From contig CM061921.1 in NCBI GenBank assembly GCA_031002005.1, positions 121,984,597-122,048,596 on the forward strand: a DNA stretch of 64,000 nt. Direction: 5' to 3'. The notes beneath the pieces were generated by a model. The model did not search any database. It saw nothing but the letters and a program-made list of their open reading frames with translations, and was not told the origin of the DNA. Source of the stretch: Vandiemenella viatica. Its lineage: Eukaryota; Arthropoda; Insecta; Orthoptera; Morabidae. Made by a program: the position numbers and the translations under genes. Shown here in pieces: positions 1 through 10,940 of this stretch; position 1 is the stretch's first letter; each line of letters opens with the position of its first letter.

Positions 1-394
1 TAAGATGTAGCGTGGAGAATCCACTTAAGCAAACGATGAGACGACGACCACACACGCAGGTTCTCTGTATGACGGCATCACTGCTTTGATTCCCGCTGCA
101 GCATATCTCATTTCCCTGTAGACACTCGAACCGTCAACTTCGGTAGCAGCTGTCAACATATCGCATTTTCGGGATTTTCATATGCTTATATTTTCGTTTT
201 TACAAAATACCATTTCTTTAGGTGATACTTTGTTTTTTTCTTGTATTCTGTTGCCTATAACCTGATATATAGGCAGTGAAAACCATTTTTAACTACGACG
301 CCACCGCCAGGTTCGGGTAAGTTGAATGTCCTAGAATATAGTTTGCAGTTAATTTTTATATAATTCTTAAAATTGTTTGTGTTTTCTGCTGCAG

Positions 395-463
395 AGGAAA
401 TGCTGGGCTCCAACCTGCCTTCATAGCGATCACCACGTTCGAACCTGATGCATGGTCCAGGTT
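395..463 (+). other. candidate short exon A
   Basis: A 69-bp segment is preceded by a plausible acceptor (TTTTCTGCTGCAG ending at 394) and followed by the donor GTAAGTA at 464. It begins AGGAAATGC, much like the start of candidate exon B (AGGAAATCA). No coding frame continues cleanly through it into the next exon, so it could be untranslated leader or a chance arrangement. Splice signals are seen; transcription is inference. Confidence 0.25.
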
Positions 464-776
464 GTAAGTACATCTTGTTATAATGTAACATATAATTTGC
501 ATCAGTAAAAAATTCTAACAAAATGGAATATTTTGTAGGGGAAATGCCTGTAAGACCGATGCAGGAAGATTTTGACTTAGCTGGATGAAGTAGATATCAG
601 ATGGAACCGAAATACACATAGTATACATATTTGTTCTATTACCTGGCTTTCTGTTCGCAGGGAATGGCGATTGGGAAAAATGCATAACTTCAGTGTTGGT
701 TAGAGAAATAATCCTTAAATCTGCCTCGCGGCAATATTTTTCCTGTCTCATAATTAATTATTTTCTTTCGTTTCAG

Positions 777-861
777 AGGAAATCAGAACTCCACGGCAAG
801 GAGGGTCTAACCTTGTTGCTTCCTAGCCGAAGGATGGCACAAAGAAAAGAGAATACTGATG
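777..861 (+). other. candidate short exon B
   Basis: An 85-bp segment is flanked by a strong acceptor (pyrimidine-rich TTTCTTTCGTTTCAG ending at 776) and a consensus donor (G|GTAAGTATA from 862). One frame is open through it and contains an ATG at 834. Joined to candidate exon C, that frame stays open to a TGA near 1068, giving a predicted peptide of about 53 residues, basic and Ser/Leu rich. I recognise no family. Alternatives are a lncRNA exon or chance splice-like sites in AT-rich DNA. Confidence 0.35.
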
Positions 862-932
862 GTAAGTATACTAAATCTACAATACTTCATAAATTGTTCT
901 TTGTAAGTTACTACGTATTTTTTCTATTTTAG

Positions 933-1068
933 GATGTGGTCTACAGAAACTTAGTGGATCACGGAGCCTGCGATCGCAGTTAAGCTTACATCCACGGACC
1001 ACAGGGTCGTCAGGTCCACTGTGGATCTTACCGCTAAGAGGTCTTAGAAATACTGAAAATTTTTGACT
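933..1068 (+). other. candidate short exon C with stop codon
   Basis: An acceptor with a long pyrimidine tract (TATTTTTTCTATTTTAG ending at 932) opens a segment that continues the reading frame of candidate exon B. The frame reads through a GC-richer stretch (950-1040) and stops near 1068. An AATAAA-like sequence lies near 1646. No homology is recognised. The base composition differs from the AT-rich surroundings, the one feature besides splice sites that favours a real transcript. Confidence 0.3.
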
Positions 1069-3425
1069 TTACTACTTATTGTTTGTTCATTACGATGTAC
1101 CGTCTTTGATAATTCGTTTTCTTCTGTTGCACGGTCCGGTCACCACCATCAACGGGGCTGGCACGCTTCACCTACTATTGGAACGTAACATTTGTTTTAC
1201 GTTATTCCCAAGGCTTGCTTAGTATTTTTTCCGTTATATGACGTTACTATATAACGTGCTGACGTAGCTGCATAATTTTTGCTATGGTATTTGTACGTCT
1301 CATTTCATAAATATTTTTTTCTATATAGGCTGCTTTCCACAAGCTGAATAGGGTCGGCTGGGCTGTAGCGATATCATCATCTAGCTAATAAACAGGTGTC
1401 ATGCCTAAATCGGGCACACCTGACATTTCTAGCAGTTCACGTACTACAGCAGCCATTAGTAACTTCAGCGAGCAATCACATTAAGAAGGCGAGAAGCATC
1501 GCGGTGTAAGTCGAGTGCAATGTGACTAACGCCTGAATAAGTCAAGTGTTTTTGCAAGAAGAATATAATCTGCGACTATTTTAAATTCCAAAACAATGTA
1601 AAGAACCACGTAATTTCATCAGTGCTTGCGTTGAACTGTTATAAAATAAAATTAGCGATATTCTTGTAATCATTCCACACTAGCCATAAAGTTTCTGGTT
1701 GTATTGAGTACCGACTTTAAAATTCAGGACTAATATTTCGAAACCGCCCGAATGTGCTTAGACACTTTATTGCATCAGATCACGACGAGTACTTCCCTGT
1801 CTGCTTAGACATATGTGAGACCAGAGATCAGTTTGACGAAAGGAACAGTGGCAAAATTCTCGACAGATTCACATCCCTCGATATTAACATTTAAAAATAT
1901 AAACCGTTCAATCGAAGATCTTCCTATGTTGCTCTGTTACTCGACATAAGTAGTAATCATTGTTGAAAACAAGGATGGCGAGCTCTGCTTTCTATGGAAA
2001 ATGCTTATATCTCATATAACGACGATCAAAGTTAGTAACTATATTCAAACATTCTCCAAAAACCGTTTACATATTACAGGCACTGAATTTCCAATGTAAC
2101 ATTAAGACTTTTCCAATTCAGAGGGGTACAATCCAGCCTATTCCATTAAATTTTTGGTCAGCCAAGATGAACAGGTAGTTGTTGAGCCCCTCCATATGTT
2201 TATAAGATCTGACGGTAGTGGAAAATTCCATTATTGTTTTGTTCACGATAATTCGCGGCTAGTCATATCTTTAATAATGATGCATAACTGTGTTATATAT
2301 ATATTCTATAGGTGACTGAAACTTTTGAATTGCATGATCTCATGAACTGCCACGATATTTATTACTCAAGGTTTGTTGCTGATAGTGTAGATCAACGTCA
2401 CGTTGAAAATAAAACTCTAAGGTTTAACGATTTTGCGCACCAGTAGCGAGCTGCATTCATCATTTTTCTGGATGTTGTAAATTTGTTATAAGCTTATAAT
2501 TGGAGCATTTCTGTACGCAACGCATGTCATACAAACGCTGTACAGAAACACATACTTTGCTGCCGCATACCATGTTGTTTCAACTTAAGACCTTAATTTG
2601 TCCCGTTTCATCTCCTTCTAGGGCGAAACTACTGATAAATGGTTTGTAAAACAACTCAGAGTTACCGAGAAATTTACATGAAGTATATTTCCCTCGTAAT
2701 ACAGGAAGAAGAATTAGTTAATTCTACCGCGTCCCAGATCTGTGTGAAAGACATTGGACCGGAGTCTGTAAAGTCCGCCATCATTTTCAGATCACAAATA
2801 TAATTACAGGGGTGGCACAAAATGCCTACAACTTGAAACTTAGAAACAAATGGAATATACCCATCGACTTTCACCATTTTTCTGCGTAAGATGCACTTTT
2901 TGGTTCTGGTTTTATCAAAACTCTTCAGTGAGGGTGTGTAAGTACTTCTCATTAATACAGAACTTTGTACTTCATTTCTAAAACGGTTTAACTTTCTTCA
3001 ATTAATATAGGTAATAGTTTCACGCAGGGTCCATTTAATAAACTTCAGTAGCTTAATATATACATTACCCAAGCGCATCTCACGGACTACGAGAAGTTTC
3101 AGTTAGTTAAGTGAAAAGAGGTATTCCTCGATGAATACATGGACTCGTAAAAGAAGCTCTCTGTGTTCATACATTCTCCTAAGAAAAAATTTTCAATTCG
3201 CTGTTGGAGTCTTGAATTTTAGACCCTCATTATGAACACGCGACACAAGTATTCAGACATTGGGTGAATGCGCAAGTCTGTACATGAACACAAATGTGCG
3301 GTTATTTGTAGATCTTTTTGAAGAATGAATGTTTGGTGAAATATACGCTGGAGCTAGCCTATTTCACATCTCCAAACCCTTCGTCACATGCTATGTTGAG
3401 TAGCCTGTGTGGTGAATAGGACCTT
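1069..3425. other. no recognised gene
   Basis: AT-rich sequence with only short chance frames, including a 92-codon minus-strand frame at 2674-2952 with no recognised motif. I see no transposase, reverse transcriptase or RNA gene. Confidence 0.5.
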
Positions 3426-3644
3426 CTAGAGGTAGTCTGCATGCTCTTTTTTTTCTAATAACAAATTTTCTAGGATATTTGCCAGTGCATCAATAGGTAA
3501 GCCACGGCAAATAACAGGCACGTGCGGAATAGAACCAGGGGCACCTGAAAATTTCGTAATGTAATTCGATGTAACCAGTTCATATGGTTCGGTCATGTCA
3601 GGATATCTGGCCAGGATATTCTGTAGATCTTTGGAGGTTATCAA
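3426..3644 (-). other. unassigned 72-codon frame
   Basis: A minus-strand frame of 72 codons, Leu-rich and acidic near its C-terminus. I recognise no family. It lies 0.5 kb upstream of the DNA polymerase fragment at 4.2 kb but on the other strand, so it might be part of the same decayed element. Equally it may be a chance frame. The flanking 3645-4182 holds nothing I can identify. Confidence 0.12.
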
Positions 3645-4188
3645 ATAAGCAGATTGCTATCATAGATTTCATGAGGTTTGCAGCCGACTAGGCCAGGTGT
3701 TTCATTTTGGAAGTAGACTTTTCAATTCCTCAGGATAAAAATGACCTACAAGCCTACCTGCCACCATGTCCAGGCAACAACGTCGCCTCTGGTTCTGCCA
3801 TCCCCAAGTTGCTGGCTGGATTTGGTATATTCTCTATTACCGATTTTTCTAGCAATGTAAAATCATTTGGATGGAGGTGAACAAAGACAGCGACTGATGT
3901 CTTTCAACAAGTCACCGTGGTTGACTCATGTTCTCGCTGATTAGCCACATCACATTTTAAGAGAATCTTCTATTTCTCGATCAATTCTATTTTTAGCAAA
4001 TCAGTTGAGAACTGTCTGAAATGCCGAGATGTGAAATTGTGTTCTAGCTGGGTGAACCGCCGCTGTGCTCTAGAACACGTAGCTTCACCATACTCTAAGG
4101 AGCTTCTATTTTCAGCGATGGCTTTCTGGTCCTGGAGGTGGTGATAGTTTGAATACTTTTTAAAAAGCCTTTATATGTCAGAATGTTC

Positions 4189-4320
4189 ACCCTTAACGTT
4201 CTCAAACTGAGAATGCATCATTTTCATATTTATTTCGCCATTCCTAAGCTTATAAGGTCCAAACTGCTTTGTATGGACACAGAAAGCTTTATCTATTTGG
4301 TGCAGGACAGCGATTCACGT
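4189..4320 (+). pseudogene. family B DNA polymerase fragment (Polinton/adintovirus-like), palm motif C
   Basis: This piece lies inside a 116-codon frame beginning at 4183. About 40 codons match the palm region of the protein-primed type of family B DNA polymerase found in Polinton/Maverick elements and related viruses. A helix with the pattern VLKLRMHHFH is followed by a Pro/Lys turn, and then by KLLCMDTESFIY, equivalent to the catalytic motif C (usual form YxDTDS). The second motif Asp has become Glu, which would be expected to destroy activity. Downstream codons no longer match well, and I found no other polymerase motifs, integrase, ATPase or capsid genes nearby. It is best read as a short, dead relic of a large DNA transposon or endogenous virus. 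Family recognition rests on one motif and its spacing. Confidence 0.5.
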
Positions 4321-4559
4321 AAAGTAATAATAAGAAACAGGGAAGAGTTTGATCCAATCAAACCTCTAGGACGGGCCGAGGGTTTGGCTGGCTCCATTAC
4401 CGGTAAAGTTAACATTGAGTATTCCCTCAATGTATTCACATTGAGCGGGCGTTATTACAAGAACGAATTGTTTTCGATTCACATAATGCAAATAAAAGCA
4501 AGTGAAAAAACTAGAGCTCTCTTCAACGGATGATGAACAGTGTAGGCACAAAAATGTAC

Positions 4560-4620
4560 TAAGGTATGCAAATGATATTCTGCGACACAGTTACTTTAAA
4601 GTAATTATTTGCATACCTTA
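4560..4620. repeat. hairpin with inverted octamer motifs and a central palindrome
   Basis: Perfect 14-bp inverted arms at 4560-4573 and 4607-4620 read TAAGGTATGCAAAT and its complement. Each arm contains ATGCAAAT, the octamer recognised by POU-domain factors. Between them lies a second perfect 14-bp palindrome, TTACTTTAAAGTAA (4591-4604). It could be a MITE core, a cruciform or a regulatory site. Function is inference. Confidence 0.5.
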
Positions 4621-4624
4621 TTAT

Positions 4625-5280
4625 ATTAAACAGTTACAGACTTTCACAAAAAAGTCCATATATCATGGATAAAACAAAAATGTACCTCAGTGATCGTGTG
4701 TATGTAATTGTTTAAGTGCGTATGTAAAAACAAAATATCAATGTATCTAATTTGTACATATTTGTAATGCACTGTTGTTCAATGTGTAAGTTATATGTGT
4801 ACAGAAAATGCATGTATGGTGAATGTTTATAATTAAACATCATCGTTTCAATGTGAAAATATATATGGTATCGATAGAAAATATTTGTTTATTGTTCTAG
4901 AGAAAATGTATATAAGCTGAATGTGTATATATTTTTATGTTTTGTTTGCAATCTAAAAATATAAATTGGTCACAGTAAATAAAATGTTTGTAATTAAATA
5001 TATATGGGTTACCTTTAAGATGGTGTCATGTTGTCTTGCTTTTACCACCATTACTGCCTCTATCTGGTTGTACTGTATTAGTAGAGGAGCTTGCTTTTGG
5101 CAACTATGACGTTTTGTACTAATCTCCCTCTCCTGCCGTCTAGATGATATTGTGTATAAGTCCTATAGCCTCTAATTATTGTTTATCTGTCTGTGTTGGT
5201 CCATATTTCTGTTAGTCCTGCTATGTAAATGATTTTTTAGGGTGACCGAAGGGAGCCTTTACACTAGGCGACGGATTGTG
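4625..5280. other. AT-rich, no recognised gene
   Basis: Very AT-rich sequence with repeated TATAT and TGTGTAT stretches. No coding or RNA feature recognised. Just downstream (5281-5395), the sequence ATTTTTGCAAAAAAC occurs twice as a direct repeat and CACATCTAG/CTAGATGTG as an inverted pair, hinting at a small decayed MITE. Confidence 0.4.
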
Positions 5281-5432
5281 CACATCTAGTGGTACAATTT
5301 TTGCAAAAAACTGCTGCAACTGCAGACGTGAAATTGAACATACTAATTCAGAGCCAATTCTAGATGTGCCATCAATCATTATTTTTGCAAAAAACAAATA
5401 AATTATAATTATTTTTATTCGTGCCTACTGCC

Positions 5433-5663
5433 AAGGAGAGGTCTTCAGTTTGGAAATCGCTATCGTAGAACAAAGAAGTCTGGTAAATAGTACGTCACCT
5501 ATGGTTTCTCGCCCTAAAGCAGTTCTGTCTGTGGGCCTCCGTTTAAGAGAAATCAGGGATTAAAAAGTGTAAAAATTGTGCCTAAATGAGTTATACCACT
5601 ACGTACTAATTTTCAGACATATTCGTTTTACGATAGCGATTTCCACACTGAAGACCTCTCCTT
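5433..5663. repeat. fold-back element (MITE-like)
   Basis: The left arm starting at 5433 and the right arm ending at 5663 are inverted copies. The outer 35 bp match with a single mismatch, and the similarity continues less perfectly to about 5502 and 5591, leaving a loop of roughly 90 bp. This is the shape of a fold-back MITE of about 230 bp. I did not find a clear target-site duplication or transposase, so its superfamily is unknown. A 61-codon plus frame and a 92-codon minus frame crossing it are probably by-products of the palindrome. Confidence 0.6.
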
Positions 5664-5699
5664 CTGAGAGAAACCAGAGGCGACCGCGTCGCGTGACCA

Positions 5700-7379
5700 T
5701 GTCACGTGGTTTGAGACAGCTATTGTCGAGAGTGCAGCGCGGCATATTGCAGGTGTGGTAATGTGGTTTTCCTTTCCTTGCTTCTAAGTATGTCCCTAGG
5801 GAGGGACACAGTTTGTAGTCGCTGTTGGTATTGTATGGAATTATAGTGTGATGATTATGTGGCTTCATTAAGGGCATATATAATACATATCAGAGAAGAT
5901 CCTAATGAAACAACTTACCACCGCAACGATAACTGTGGGATAGTCAAATAAACTGTTCAGCAAAAGTGTAGTTTGTGAGTTCGATGTCTACCTGGGAATT
6001 TATTTTCCAGAAAGATTTTTTTTTTGTATTAAAGATTATATATGTTTGTTGAATGTTCTTTGTAAATAAATCTGTGACTTGCGTAAATGTAGAAGCAGTG
6101 GTTTTGTAATTATACAACGAAATCCTGCTGTCTCCCTTAATCAGTTATTTAAATAACTGTATAATTTTAATGACAAATTATGCAAAGCATAATGACAATT
6201 AAAATTAAAGCACACTCTACATGGTGATATTCAGAACTGTTTAACGGTAGAAATATGTTTCCACTTAGCTGAAACAAAACAAAAATACATGTAGGTCGGT
6301 AGTTTAATGATGCCAAATACAAGTACCATAAATATTTGGTAAAACGAGAGGTCGTTCTTTACAATGCAATCACCCGGAATCCGCCTCGACAACACTGTCT
6401 GCATTTCAAAGATAATGGCTACGTCTCCAAGATCACCGAGCCACTGATTAAAATGCTGACTAATTTCTGTCAGTAAAGTCACTCAGTGAAATCTGTTTTC
6501 ATCACCATATGTTCATAAAAATAATCCGTGCTATTCTGTATCGCCCCCCTCTCATCTCGAATTCCCAGTATAGAGTGATAATTATTTCTGTGTTGGCTGG
6601 TTATGACAAAGTCTGTTAGAGTCCCACTATTTAGAGATATTCTACTATCAACCACAACCAGAAACTTCTGTTGGTTTAACATATGATGGGTTATAGAGAG
6701 TAAAAAATTTAGAAAGCCTAGCATTAAATAAAAGATTTTCTTACTACAGAATTAGTAATATTAATAATTCAAGTATGTTGAAATATAAAAACAGGAAGAA
6801 ATTCGAAACAGAACTCTCGTATCTGATAAAAACAAATTAAGTAAACTGATATTCTGATATTTAAAGATTGCGTCTTATTATAAATGTGCCTATTTTTTTT
6901 CAACAGTTATTTTGATTATAGTTCGTGAAATTTAAATATTAATATTCTTATGATTATTATTTAATTTCTTTAATGTTTCTTATAATAAAACTTCGCGAGC
7001 CACCACAAAGTTGTGCTTTTAGCTAGTTTATGGATGCAGTTTGTAAGTATTGTCTTATGGTTGGGTCCAAATAAGGTAACAGATAGGAAGATACCGTTCT
7101 TCGATCACTGATAGTGTTACAAGTGGCGCAACATGTACGCTTTTCGAAATTGATATTAACTCCTCTTAGTGCTACATCTACTTAATTACGCCTGTATTCA
7201 CAGTAATGTGTGAGACATAGAGTATTTGGCACCAATATAAAAACTTTTTCCTTGTCATGACCAGTAGCAACATTTAAAGGTGTTCATGCTGTGGCATGGA
7301 ATTGTAAAAATGTTCAAAGCAATGCGCATAACTAACAAAAATAATCCTTTCATTGAGGAGTATAAAGTAAACAGTTCAG
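5700..7379. other. no recognised gene
   Basis: AT-rich intergenic sequence. Minus-strand frames of 81-83 codons (6231-6724) show no motif I can identify. Confidence 0.4.
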
Positions 7380-7930
7380 TTATTGATATGAGGGATTACC
7401 TGAAGTATGTGGATGTAACAGTATAAAGCAACATAAACTGGAACCTTCACATAACTTCTGTATTAGGCGGAGCTAATTCTAGACTGTGATTCATAGGTCA
7501 AATTCTGAATTACTTCAACGCACGAACAAAAGAGATAGGTGTACAAAACTCTAGTGTGCACATAAGTGGATTACTGCTGTACCATTTGGAATCCATTTTG
7601 CAAAGGATTGATTGACTGTATAGACGAGTCGCTCCATTCTTGATTGCTTGTCACAGTTCTTGTGAAAGTATCACAGAAATAATACATAGATTAGGCTGAG
7701 ATTGTCTGGTAGTGATAAATATGCAAACACACACATTCATTTATGAGTGCGATGAAACATTTCATATCAACCACTGTCATGAGAGATAAGATCAGAGAAA
7801 TATTGTGTCGTACTAATGTTTTATATGAATGCTTTATTCTCTCGTGCCATTTGGGACTGGAATGCACAAAGTTAACTTTTGTGCAAAGCACCTTCTGCGA
7901 CCCTCAACTATGTGAATTTCACTCATGAGG
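7380..7930 (+). pseudogene. LINE 3' fragment (CR1/Jockey-like family A), C-terminal region
   Basis: Read on the plus strand with frame shifts, this matches the C-terminal part of the reverse transcriptase protein of the LINE family also present at 42.5-43.1 and 50.6-52.1 kb (minus strand there). Shared landmarks in order: a 'YxxVTV..NxxWxxHITSVxxxANSxLxFIG' block near 7400-7480, 'HxKEI' near 7530, and 'RDKIREILCRT' at about 7785-7815 followed by the degenerate 'RDWNA' region. The catalytic palm is absent, so it is a 5'-truncated, decayed copy. I saw no convincing target duplication. Confidence 0.6.
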
Positions 7931-9084
7931 ATATAAGCTATACCAGAACGTTCCGTGGTTCGGATTCTATGTTCAGCTGTAAGTCCCAGAGGAAACGAAC
8001 TGGCAGACCTACCTCTGACACAATGGATTAAAGACTCTAAGAAACCTTCGAGAGGATGCAACCAACCATCGGGATGTGGACTAAGTTAGTTTAGTGGAAA
8101 TGACTAGGTTTACAAACGCATTTCACTTTGATTGGTAATGGAAATAACTATAGTAACAGGGTATCTATTAGACTAATGCAGACATTTTGCAACTCATAAC
8201 AAAGTAGCATTGCTACCACATACGCCACCTTTGCACAGATTGACTAGTAACTGGGATATTGTTGCTATCAAATGTAAATAGCAGCGACAAGAGGAGCTAT
8301 GGACGTATTCATGAAGAAAATTATGGGATTGAGGGAGCACAGAATGATATTTATAGAAAACAGTGTAAGAAATTAATGATGATAGAACATTCAGGCAATA
8401 ATAGATAGTGGGAGCAGACGTTACAGCCTACAAAAGCAACAGAAATATTAAGCAATTGTTATATTGAGACTGTTATGGCAAAGTTATGAGCAGGAGTTGT
8501 CAGATGAGAACTAATACGCAGACTACGAAATTAGAAACAGAGTCAAAAATATTTTGAAAAGCTAGGTAGGTAAAACTAATTTAGGGAAGAGGAATAGACA
8601 GTATTAGAACAAATGTCTTACAGGCAGGTGATGTTGAAATCGCACCATACCAGTTAACATTATTTGAATGTGGACACTTACAATAATCGAGAGAACTGGA
8701 CATGAAATAAATGGTGTTGACAACCGATTAATTTGACCTCAACGGTGGAAAATTTGCTGGTTATCTACCTACATCGGGACTATCTGTGAGAAGGGGAAAT
8801 TGTTTGCAAATCAGAAGAACGGGATTAGGAGAGCTTTTCGGGGAAAGGGAGTCGGGAACTGAAAAATATTATCGAGGGGCGTGGAGCTGCTGGCTTCATG
8901 GTTCGTCGAATTCGAGTTATTAGAGTCGGGAAAGGATGTGGAACAAGGGACATAACCTCGAGCAGGACAAGGTGAGTGTTCGTCATAATCATTTGCGCGC
9001 GAGACCAATCTCGTATCGTTTGTCTCAGGAACGCCAGGCATTCAGAAGTCTGAGCGATATACAACCTTCCTTTCAACCGCAATC
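7931..9084. other. no recognised gene
   Basis: Mostly AT-rich. A GC-richer patch at 8810-9080 carries frames of 76-111 codons on the minus strand that I cannot assign. The patch may be upstream sequence of the LINE piece at 9085. Confidence 0.35.
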
Positions 9085-9320
9085 TGTAGATCAGATTTAT
9101 TGGAGAACATGTGAAAAACGACTTTCTTTTACGAGAACGATTAAATACTTCGCCCACCAACCTATCTAGGTCGCAGGAGAGATATGGTTTTCCATAGTGA
9201 TGCTTATATGTATTTTTTATTCCCTCGTGCTATTCGGGATTGGAATGCAGAGAGTTACGTTTGGTGCAAAGCTCTCTCTGGCAACCTCAACTGTGTGAAT
9301 TGCAGAGTATAAATGTTGAT
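9085..9320 (+). pseudogene. LINE 3' fragment (family A), extreme C-terminus
   Basis: With frame shifts the plus strand reads a decayed 'LxENxxxxx...NExILRPPTYLGR' segment near 9090-9165, then 'MYFLFPRAIRDWNAES' near 9205-9255 and a terminal cysteine pattern, all equivalent to the end of the protein in the 42.5 kb and 50.6 kb LINE copies. It is another 5'-truncated copy of the same family and on the same strand as the 7.4 kb copy. No TSD seen. Confidence 0.55.
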
Positions 9321-10309
9321 ATGAGCTATGGTAAAAAGTTACGTCTTTGGATTCCATGTTAAGGTCCTTATCAAATTTTAAACGAAAAAGATATTATTTC
9401 GAGTAGTCTGTATCATAATTTCTACTCAACCACAATGCCTCAAGCTGCTTTTATGTTCTCTTATCGTGGAAACAAAAATTTTGATTTTCGATTTGGCTGA
9501 TAAGGCATGGAACTACCTTAAGAGAATGTTAGTTCTTAATCCTGCCAAAAATATTCTCATGTAATAACTATGTTCGTCTCGTAGTAGGTTCTCCTGTTTC
9601 TGTTTATTATTATTATTATTATACTTTCGATCAGCTGTGCTTAGTTGAGTACTGAAATATTTCTGTGTACCTGCATCATCACGAAAGCCAGGCTTTGGCG
9701 CGGGGTAAGGGTGTTATATCACGACCTTTTTGGGGAACCGGCCGCATTCAATACTGCTGACGCCAGAAGACCACATTCCTTATTTGTTGACAGCGATCGC
9801 TAATGGCTGCCTGCCTGATCTCTAGTCTCTTCAACAAATAACTGCCGACACACGAAATTCCGGGGACGGAATCCCAGGAGTCATGTGCTAAATTGGCTGC
9901 TCGGAAATATCCAGCCCCGGGATCTGTCCAAAATTCCTCTCGGAAATAACTGATTGATATCGAACGCTTGCTGTATTGGACACCCCTATATTCCATTATA
10001 GAAAGAGAGTGTTCACTCGGGCTATGAACCGGAAATCGTGTTGAGATATGCCAGCAACGTCAATAGGAAATACCCAGTGAGACAGACAATACGCTCTCTC
10101 TCACACCCCCACCACAGCCTGGGCCGCAATAGGTGCCAAATTTCCCCATTGGTCCATTTGAATCGCCAGCCATCTACCCCATCTACTGGCTTCTGACGTC
10201 ATATGACCTTGCACTCTGATTTGCTGAATTTTAAAGCCCCCCCATCACTTCCCATTAATTGAAACTGGGTTTTTCCAAAATAATGTTGGAATCAGTATTG
10301 TAAGACCAC
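9321..10309. other. no recognised gene
   Basis: Includes a short TTA trinucleotide repeat at about 9605-9625 and a GC-richer segment at 9,660-10,240 with no recognised product. Confidence 0.4.
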
Positions 10310-10940
10310 TCACGAATTCGAAATAGCATACAAAATTTCCCGAGATATCTACAACAAAAAAGTCTTTAACGAAAACTAAGATATGTCATCATGAAACAGT
10401 GCTGAAACTAGTAGTTTTTTATTCAGTTGAAACCTTTCTTCTAAATGCTGATAAAGGACTCCAGGGAGAACTGGAGAAAAAAGAAAGACAAATTATCAAA
10501 GGAATTTTGGGTTCCAACTTCAAGAATGACGTCCTTATAAAGAAAGCCCGCTAAGAAATCTGCAGTAAAATAAATAAAATCACTGAAACAATCCACAAAA
10601 GACGGGCAAGATTCTATGGTTACCTCAAACAAATGGAGGAAAACAGACTGACTAAAAATATCTTTAATTTCTTTGATTCCAAAATGAAAATCGTAATGCC
10701 CTGGTTTGTAAATATCAAAGAAGATCTTCTTTTGTTGGGATTATAACCCGAAGATAATTTTGATAGAGAAATCTTTCGGAAGAAATTAGTGCCACAATGA
10801 ATAAACCAAGACGAACAATGCAGAAAAAGTCGCGGTACCCGTTGGATGAAAGAGCACAAACAGGCCCATTCGAAACTACTGAAGGACTTCTGGGCCCAAA
10901 TAAAAATGAAACACGCCACCAAATACATGAAGGCTTAACG
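10310..10940 (+). pseudogene. LINE C-terminal fragment (family B, post-RT region)
   Basis: Plus-strand conceptual translation with about four in-frame stops matches the region after the reverse transcriptase in LINEs whose C-terminus describes 'RxxRFYGxLKxMExxRLTKxIFNFF' followed by a 'PWF..KEDL..LG..PED....REIFRKK' segment and a final 'TRWMKEHKQAHSKxLKxFWA' tail. Those patterns are visible at about 10,600-10,690, 10,700-10,790 and 10,840-10,900. The palm domain is missing. It is on the plus strand, unlike the LINE relic at 26.7-28.2 kb that may belong to a related family. Confidence 0.55.

Noticed and set aside
2674..2952. 92-codon minus-strand frame
   Set aside because: No motif, no splice or start context, composition like surrounding AT-rich DNA; length is within chance expectation for a 64-kb window.
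8825..9160. 111-codon minus-strand frame
   Set aside because: It overlaps a plus-strand LINE remnant at its right end and has no recognisable domain, so it is likely an antisense shadow.
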